In this document: positions 1-4,567 of the stretch, in pieces
Position numbering within the stretch: the first letter of the stretch is position 1
How the letters are laid out: every line of letters begins with the position of its first letter
Source of the DNA: JAEZKC01 sp046538945
GTDB taxonomy: Bacteria > Fibrobacterota > Chitinivibrionia > Chitinivibrionales > Chitinispirillaceae
DNA length: 7,195 nt
Assembly (NCBI GenBank): GCA_046538945.1
Contig: JBKHHW010000162.1
Span: 1 to 7,195, forward strand
Reading direction: 5' to 3'
Notes under the pieces: generated by a model
Databases searched by the model: none
Told to the model about the DNA's origin: nothing
The model's input: only the letters and a program-made list of their open reading frames with translations
Made by a program: the position numbers and the translations under genes

Positions 1-498
1 ATACCTGGACACAAAGGCTTTTCTCTTGTACTGGATGAGCACTTTCGGTTCTGCAATATATGTATGAGCCAGTTTCATGAACAAATTGATGTTTTTATTC
101 TCTTTGCTGCTGTCCTCTTCCTGCGGGAGAAAACATCCGTCTGTAATGATTGAGGGGTAATCGCTCGAGTTTACCTTTGCGCGATATTTACAGAGTATAC
201 TTCCGCTTTTGTATTTGATTTCCAGAAATACCGGCTGATTCTTGTCATAACCGTAAGTTCTGACTCTCATATTAAAGCGGTTGTCCTCACCTTCAAGACG
301 TTTTTTGAGGAATAGATATCCCGGTGAATCAAAATAGAGGCTGTTTACAACATAAGAGTTATCATCGGAAATCAGAGAGTACTTATCCAAGGAACAGTAT
401 ATGGATGCAAATTGAGATATCGGTTCCACCATCGACCGATGTATGAGATACTTCAGTTCATAACGCTGCAGCAGCGGGCCTATCGACTTCTGCTTCAC
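1..498 (-). CDS. VTC-domain polyphosphate polymerase-like protein, N-terminal 166 codons (cut by window edge)
   Basis: The reading frame stays open from a GTG at 498-496 to base 1, so the C-terminus is missing. The translated part matches the VTC domain, a member of the CYTH/triphosphate-tunnel fold whose yeast member Vtc4 makes polyphosphate from ATP. Visible hallmarks are RYELKYLI at residues 12-19, LYFDS at 54-58, the basic strand MRVRTYG at 77-83, LEIKYK at 92-97 and YKRKAF..R at 157-165. The two arginines at 78 and 80, the lysines at 95 and 97, and the later basic cluster fit the phosphate-binding tunnel. No signal peptide or membrane segment is seen, so it should be cytoplasmic. GTG is the only plausible start: an in-frame stop lies at 519-517, no other start codon falls between, and the next ATG (residue 23) would remove the first conserved strand. 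The start overlaps the upstream stop by 4 nt (GTGA). The domain call is firm; polyphosphate as the product is taken from the family. Confidence 0.9.
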   Translation of the reverse strand, partial: MKQKSIGPLLQRYELKYLIHRSMVEPISQFASIYCSLDKYSLISDDNSYVVNSLYFDSPGYLFLKKRLEGEDNRFNMRVRTYGYDKNQPVFLEIKYKSGSILCKYRAKVNSSDYPSIITDGCFLPQEEDSSKENKNINLFMKLAHTYIAEPKVLIQYKRKAFVSRY

Positions 499-1796
499 TC
501 CAGAAGCTCCTTGTCTTTAAATACAACATTCCGCAGCGGTTGCCTGGACAACTCTCCGGACAGATCCATCTTGCGGATGAATTTTCTGTAAATATCGAAC
601 CTGATTTCTTCCATCTGTATCTCACTTTTTATCACCCGCTCCTTCAGACGAAGCAGCACAAGGGGATCTTCGCCTTCGATCCGCATATATTTGTTCAGTG
701 AGGATTCCTTGCGGATGGAGTTACGCCGCTCCATCAGAAGATTATACTGTTCGACAAGCGTGCGTATTTCGCCGTTAAGCGTTGTGACTTCCTCTATAAG
801 TTCCGCCTTCAGCTCGTTGAATTCCTCCGTCTCATCCAATATATTTATCCTGCGCTCGTTGAGATCCAGTTTGTCGGTATTAAGGGCAGGGATAGTGAAA
901 CCCAGTTCAATGCTGTAGGCCCTGGAAAGATCATAATCCTTTCGGTCCTTTTTGCGCTCTTTTTCATCTATGAGTTGATCGGAATCAAATGCCAACTCCA
1001 GAAATTTGATGTATCTGGGTCCTGAAACCGTCTCATGATTGTATTCAGCTTCTGCTTCGCGCAGTTTGAGCAATCTTTCTCTTAAGTAGACGTTCGATGA
1101 ATCTATTACAATAGGAGCGGAACTCAAAGCTTCATTCACCAGATTGATGTCAAGCAGACCTGTAGTATCGAAATCAACACTTCTGATTCCGGGATAAATT
1201 GATTTTACCCTCTCTTCCAATGAAAAGACCAGGTGTTTCTGTTCTACAAGTGACATCTTGAGATCAGTCAGTTTATCTTCACTTTTAATTAAAGAATTGA
1301 AATCGAAATCAATACTGTTGGTTGTTCTGTTATGGATATGGGTGATATCTTCATAAAGAGTGATCAGTTCCTGAGTACGGGCCATTACTGCCCGTGTGTA
1401 GAGAAGCTTAAAGGCGAGCAGGTATCTCTCACCGAGAACCCTGTTGAGCATCATGTCTCTTTTATGGACATTGTACTCGAGTGCGGTTCTGTGTACCTTT
1501 CTTGCTGCAAACGCTTCCCTTACTCCCGAGGGCTCAATCCGCACAGAGTACCGGAGTCTTTCGTACAGTTCCAAATGTTTGGAGAAAGGGACGGCATCCT
1601 CGACCCTGAACTCGATCTCATCGATAAAGGGAAGATCGGGTGTGGAATTTTTCAAAAAGTCGATTTTCTCGGTCTGAGTTCTAAAGTTCACATCCTTTCT
1701 GGCAGTGGATAAGAATGCCGAAAGTTTGATCGGCTGAGACGAAGCTGACAAGGCGCTCAGAAAAAAAACTGCTGCGGGTAGTACAAATCTGTTCAT
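495..1796 (-). CDS. Divergent TolC-like outer-membrane factor
   Basis: This 433-residue protein has a typical signal peptide (residues 1-20, cleavage probably at SASS-Q). The mature part has the two-fold repeat plan of TolC-family outer-membrane factors. In each half a short amphipathic beta segment (YERLRYSVRIEPSG at 78-91; AYSIELGFTIPALN at 293-306) is followed by long charged helices (about 93-200 and 307-410). The second strand resembles the family's 'GLSIPLF' strand. The ends of the helical blocks also look TolC-like, for example the LY..I...H..T segment near 147-158 and the DPLVLLRLKE segment at 377-386. About 430 residues is normal for the family. It would form a trimeric outer-membrane channel with a periplasmic helical barrel docking the adaptor encoded just upstream. 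Its ATG directly follows the adaptor's TAA, with GGAAAG 5 nt upstream. Similarity is structural rather than motif-based; an alternative is a non-channel periplasmic coiled-coil protein. Confidence 0.65.
   Translation of the reverse strand: MNRFVLPAAVFFLSALSASSQPIKLSAFLSTARKDVNFRTQTEKIDFLKNSTPDLPFIDEIEFRVEDAVPFSKHLELYERLRYSVRIEPSGVREAFAARKVHRTALEYNVHKRDMMLNRVLGERYLLAFKLLYTRAVMARTQELITLYEDITHIHNRTTNSIDFDFNSLIKSEDKLTDLKMSLVEQKHLVFSLEERVKSIYPGIRSVDFDTTGLLDINLVNEALSSAPIVIDSSNVYLRERLLKLREAEAEYNHETVSGPRYIKFLELAFDSDQLIDEKERKKDRKDYDLSRAYSIELGFTIPALNTDKLDLNERRINILDETEEFNELKAELIEEVTTLNGEIRTLVEQYNLLMERRNSIRKESSLNKYMRIEGEDPLVLLRLKERVIKSEIQMEEIRFDIYRKFIRKMDLSGELSRQPLRNVVFKDKELLE
507..512 (-). promoter_or_regulatory. 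Ribosome binding site AAGGAG supporting the GTG start of the VTC gene
   Basis: AAGGAG on the minus strand lies 8 nt upstream of the GTG at 498-496, inside the last codons of the TolC-like gene. It is the strongest Shine-Dalgarno match among the internal genes. It supports the non-ATG start and suggests coupled translation through the GTGA overlap. Confidence 0.7.
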
Positions 1797-3746
1797 TTAC
1801 TCTTTCCGGATCGGCAGGCTGTGGGATTCGCTCATCATGATCGCGATCTGTGACAATTTCTTTTTCCCGTTATCAAAAACGAGTGCAATGTTATCCTCAG
1901 AATCAATACAGACCCCTTCCGGTTTAGTTGAGGGGAAAGATCTGACAAGAGTGATTCCGGATCCGTTGTATTTCCATACACAGCCGTTTTTCCCTTCCTT
2001 GTCGTCAACGGAGGTGATAAAAAGCACTCCATCCTTGTAGAACAGGTCTGAGATGTGATGAGGGTCCTGTTCGAATTCAAGATGAACCGTTTTCCATACA
2101 GAAACCGCCTTCTGATCCAGATCATTTCCGCTGAACAGCTGATCTGAAGACACCCGGATTATCACTGACGCGCTGTCAAGAAGAGGATTTTTAAAACCGA
2201 AGCACAGATCTCTTCCAGAAAAAAACATACCCTCGATATCAGCAGTCCGACTCTCGAACGCGTGGTTCAGAAACTGTGCGGCGATTTCCTCCGGATAGGC
2301 ATTTCTCCACCTGTCGAGAAGATCGTATAAAAGCACTTTTCCCGTAGTAGTGAAGGCACTTCCCTTTCTTGATACTCTGAGAAGGACCTTTCGCTTGTCC
2401 GGAAGATTTCCTTTTTTGCTGTAGCTCTGACTTGCTGCAATGAATAACATATTGGAGTCGCCGGTGCAGATTGACTCCATGTCACTGATCCTTCCAGCTC
2501 CACCTATCAATACGTTCTCCCTGACACAACCCGTGGAATCTGCCAAAAACAGTATTGCCCTATCCTTATCCGTGTCGTCGCTTATTATGCAATAGCGATC
2601 AAGATCTTCCAGGTAAACAACTCCCGAGCCCTCCAGTGGAGCGCCGTCAGAATCATATTTCAGATCGTTAAAAACGACCTGTTCGGCCCGGGAAACTTCC
2701 GAAGCATGCCCTGAAGGTGAAATGAGAGAAAACAGCTTGGCAAAAAAAGATCTCCTGATCTGTCCAGCAGGGGCGATAGTCACCTTTTCACCCAAAAGAA
2801 AACTGTTGTGTTCAGGGATTTTTATCTGCACCTCAATGCCCCAGAGCTGGACATCAGGTCTTCTCCAGAGCCGTTCGGGGAAAAGCACAATTCTGGAACC
2901 TATTCCCACCACTTCGCCTTCGATTCTGTTCTGGCGGTCTGCAACGGATGTAACCTTGACGATCTGCCCGATGCCCACTTTGTTGTATACGTTTTCGTAG
3001 ATGAATCCCTTGATATATGAGGGTGATTTGGTGTGAAGAGTCATTATGGGAGTGAAAGGTGAGACCTTTTCGCCCTCCTTAAAATTAACAGAGCCGATCA
3101 CCCCCTGTATAGGAGAAACGATTCTGAGCTTCTGTTTTTCCTCCTCCAGAATCCTGAGTTCCTCCTCCATTGCCTTGATCTGGACCTCGACTGGCTGATC
3201 GGAGATCTTGCGGAGATGTCTTATTCTCAAATCAATAGCATCCAGAGACAAGGCCAAATCTTTGTTCAGGTTCTCGATGCGAAGCTGGGTAAGATTCGAT
3301 TCATCTTTTTTGAAATGACCGGTTTTGATGCTTTTAAGCTCCGAGGTGAGTTCGCGGTTAAGCTTCTGTACAGCCTGCAGCTCCTCGATTTCCGAATTAT
3401 ATCTGTTAAGTGTGGAAGCCCGTTCTGCCCTTAACTGCCGGATCTGAGAAGCTATGGAGCCTGCATCCGCATGGGCCTGAGCTCTAGTCTGCTCAAGACT
3501 GTGCGTCAATTCGGTCATGCGCATCTCCAGCTCCGGCCTGCGAAGCTGCACAAGAAGATCTCCTTTCCCGACAGTCTGTCCCGGAACAACGTCTATCCTG
3601 CTGATTTCAACGGCCTTCTCACTGTTGACTGTAATCTCACGGGCGTCGGCTATTCCCTTGAATACGGTGACCTCTCTGCTCAGGGTGAGGGTCATCGTGA
3701 TCAAAACCGCCACTATCGCCACCCATACTACTATCAGATTTCTCAT
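1797..3746 (-). CDS. HlyD-type membrane-fusion (adaptor) protein fused to a C-terminal DUF3616-like beta-propeller domain
   Basis: This 649-residue protein begins with an uncleaved membrane anchor (about 5-22). It then follows the adaptor plan: first half of a lipoyl-like domain (about 36-70, with VVPGQTVGKGDLLVQL), a long coiled-coil hairpin (about 72-207, turn near 141-150), the second lipoyl half (208-238, with SPIQGVIGSVNFKEGEKV), then a beta-barrel region (243-330, with GFIYENVYNKVGIGQIVKV). Ordinary adaptors end about here. This one continues for about 300 residues with repeated 'xxEG/ESI..' blade-like segments: DMESICTGDSNMLFIA near 422, IEGMFFSGRDLCFGFKNPL at 504-522, ISDLFYKDGVLFITS at 565-579 and PEGVCIDSEDNIALVFDNG at 609-627. 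The order and spacing recall DUF3616/SdiA-regulated-type propellers. Topology predicts a periplasmic location. It starts 21 nt after the DUF4956 stop. The adaptor half is near certain; the propeller family name is my reading from memory. Confidence 0.85.
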   Translation of the reverse strand: MRNLIVVWVAIVAVLITMTLTLSREVTVFKGIADAREITVNSEKAVEISRIDVVPGQTVGKGDLLVQLRRPELEMRMTELTHSLEQTRAQAHADAGSIASQIRQLRAERASTLNRYNSEIEELQAVQKLNRELTSELKSIKTGHFKKDESNLTQLRIENLNKDLALSLDAIDLRIRHLRKISDQPVEVQIKAMEEELRILEEEKQKLRIVSPIQGVIGSVNFKEGEKVSPFTPIMTLHTKSPSYIKGFIYENVYNKVGIGQIVKVTSVADRQNRIEGEVVGIGSRIVLFPERLWRRPDVQLWGIEVQIKIPEHNSFLLGEKVTIAPAGQIRRSFFAKLFSLISPSGHASEVSRAEQVVFNDLKYDSDGAPLEGSGVVYLEDLDRYCIISDDTDKDRAILFLADSTGCVRENVLIGGAGRISDMESICTGDSNMLFIAASQSYSKKGNLPDKRKVLLRVSRKGSAFTTTGKVLLYDLLDRWRNAYPEEIAAQFLNHAFESRTADIEGMFFSGRDLCFGFKNPLLDSASVIIRVSSDQLFSGNDLDQKAVSVWKTVHLEFEQDPHHISDLFYKDGVLFITSVDDKEGKNGCVWKYNGSGITLVRSFPSTKPEGVCIDSEDNIALVFDNGKKKLSQIAIMMSESHSLPIRKE

Positions 3747-3767
3747 CTTCAGACCCGCTCTGTTTTG

Positions 3768-4457
3768 TTAAAGTTCAATTGTGGTCTCCTGAAGCAACAA
3801 GCTTATTCCCTCGATGTTCTCCACCTCGCGCAACTCCTCCATGAGAGAAGCTTTGGCAGACTTTTTTCTAAGCTTGACCTGGTAGGAATAATCGAAACGG
3901 GTTCCCTGGCTGATTTCCCTTAACGCAATCAATGCAAACAGTTTACAGTGTTTTTTCAGCATGGTGTCAATCATGTGCCTGTTGGATGAATCATGGCCGA
4001 CACTGAACCTGAGCATCCCGTCGAAGAAGTTTGACTGCCCGACAGGTGAGTAGTAGAGGAGAAAGGCCAGAGAACAGAAAACAAGAGTTCCCAGTATGCC
4101 GGTTGAATAGGAGTAGACACCACAGGCGATTCCCGAAGCAAGTGCCGCGAACATAAAAATGATATCACGGGGATCCTTGAAATTCGTTCTGAATCTGATA
4201 ATGGCCAGCGCTCCTATCATCCCAAGCCCCCTGGCAAGGCTGTCCCCGATTGCCTGCATGATCACTGCGGCGACAGTCGAACTGAGAATCAGAGCCTGAA
4301 CATAATTTTTTGAATAGGACAGCCCCTTGAACGTCTTCACATAGGTAATACCGATCAGAATCGACAGTGCCACTGCCAGAAGCAGGGTATAGAGAACCGT
4401 TGCAGCCGCGGGATTTGCCGAAGACGTCTGCAGTGTGAGGAAATCCAACATTTTCAT
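3768..4457 (-). CDS. DUF4956 family integral inner-membrane protein
   Basis: This 229-residue protein has about four transmembrane segments (roughly 18-40, 52-71, 98-114 and 118-136). Between the second and third lies the family signature: GLGMIGALAIIRFRTNFKDPRD at about 77-98, a glycine-rich turn followed by an RFRT.. KDPRD basic loop. The last about 90 residues (142-229) are soluble and look like a small alpha/beta (ferredoxin- or ACT-like) cytoplasmic domain. Length and plan fit the family. Its molecular function is not established to my knowledge, but DUF4956 genes commonly neighbour VTC-domain and CotH genes. A membrane partner or conduit for the VTC enzyme's product is therefore plausible. 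The conserved arginines in the loop would suit contact with an anionic substrate, which is inference. Two starts are possible: Met1 at 4457, or Met3 at 4451, which sits at better spacing from the GAG-type ribosome site. The family call is secure; the role is not. Confidence 0.92.
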   Translation of the reverse strand: MKMLDFLTLQTSSANPAAATVLYTLLLAVALSILIGITYVKTFKGLSYSKNYVQALILSSTVAAVIMQAIGDSLARGLGMIGALAIIRFRTNFKDPRDIIFMFAALASGIACGVYSYSTGILGTLVFCSLAFLLYYSPVGQSNFFDGMLRFSVGHDSSNRHMIDTMLKKHCKLFALIALREISQGTRFDYSYQVKLRKKSAKASLMEELREVENIEGISLLLQETTIEL

Positions 4458-4466
4458 TTACTCTTT
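4458..4466 (-). promoter_or_regulatory. Weak ribosome binding site (AAAGAGTAA) before DUF4956; leaves the start codon ambiguous
   Basis: The minus strand reads AAGAAAAGAGTAAATGAAAATG. The GAG core is only 3 nt from the first ATG but 9 nt from the second (Met3), so the second may be the true start, shortening the protein by two residues. The same 14 nt, AAAGAGTAAATGAA, occurs at the start of the TolC-like gene (1805-1792). Confidence 0.4.
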
Positions 4467-4510
4467 TCTTGATTCTTAACAGTGAATACTCATTGCGACC
4501 AGAGTCGGTA

Positions 4511-4523
4511 TGCAGAATCTGCA
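4511..4523. repeat. 13-bp near-perfect palindrome in the 110-nt gap between cotH and DUF4956
   Basis: TGCAGAATCTGCA is symmetric around its central base (6-bp arms, 1-nt centre). The gap (4458-4567) holds no gene longer than a 5-codon reading frame, no stem-plus-T-run terminator and no clear promoter. The palindrome could be a protein-binding site for control of the four downstream genes, or chance; the arms do not extend into the flanks. Confidence 0.25.
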
Positions 4524-4567
4524 GGTATGAAATGAACTGATCAACAAGAACCCCTCTCAACTCCCCT

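Noticed and set aside
1332..1712. A 126-codon plus-strand open frame opposite the TolC-like gene
   Set aside because: It is antisense to a gene with a signal peptide and a consistent helical pattern; its own translation shows no domain features.
3471..3923. A 150-codon plus-strand open frame opposite the adaptor and DUF4956 genes
   Set aside because: It lies antisense to two well-supported genes, its translation lacks recognisable motifs, and all real genes here are on the minus strand.
4470..4487. Mini reading frame ATG AGT ATT CAC TGT TAA just upstream of DUF4956
   Set aside because: It has five sense codons and no clear Shine-Dalgarno; it lacks attenuation-type codon bias or paired stem structures.
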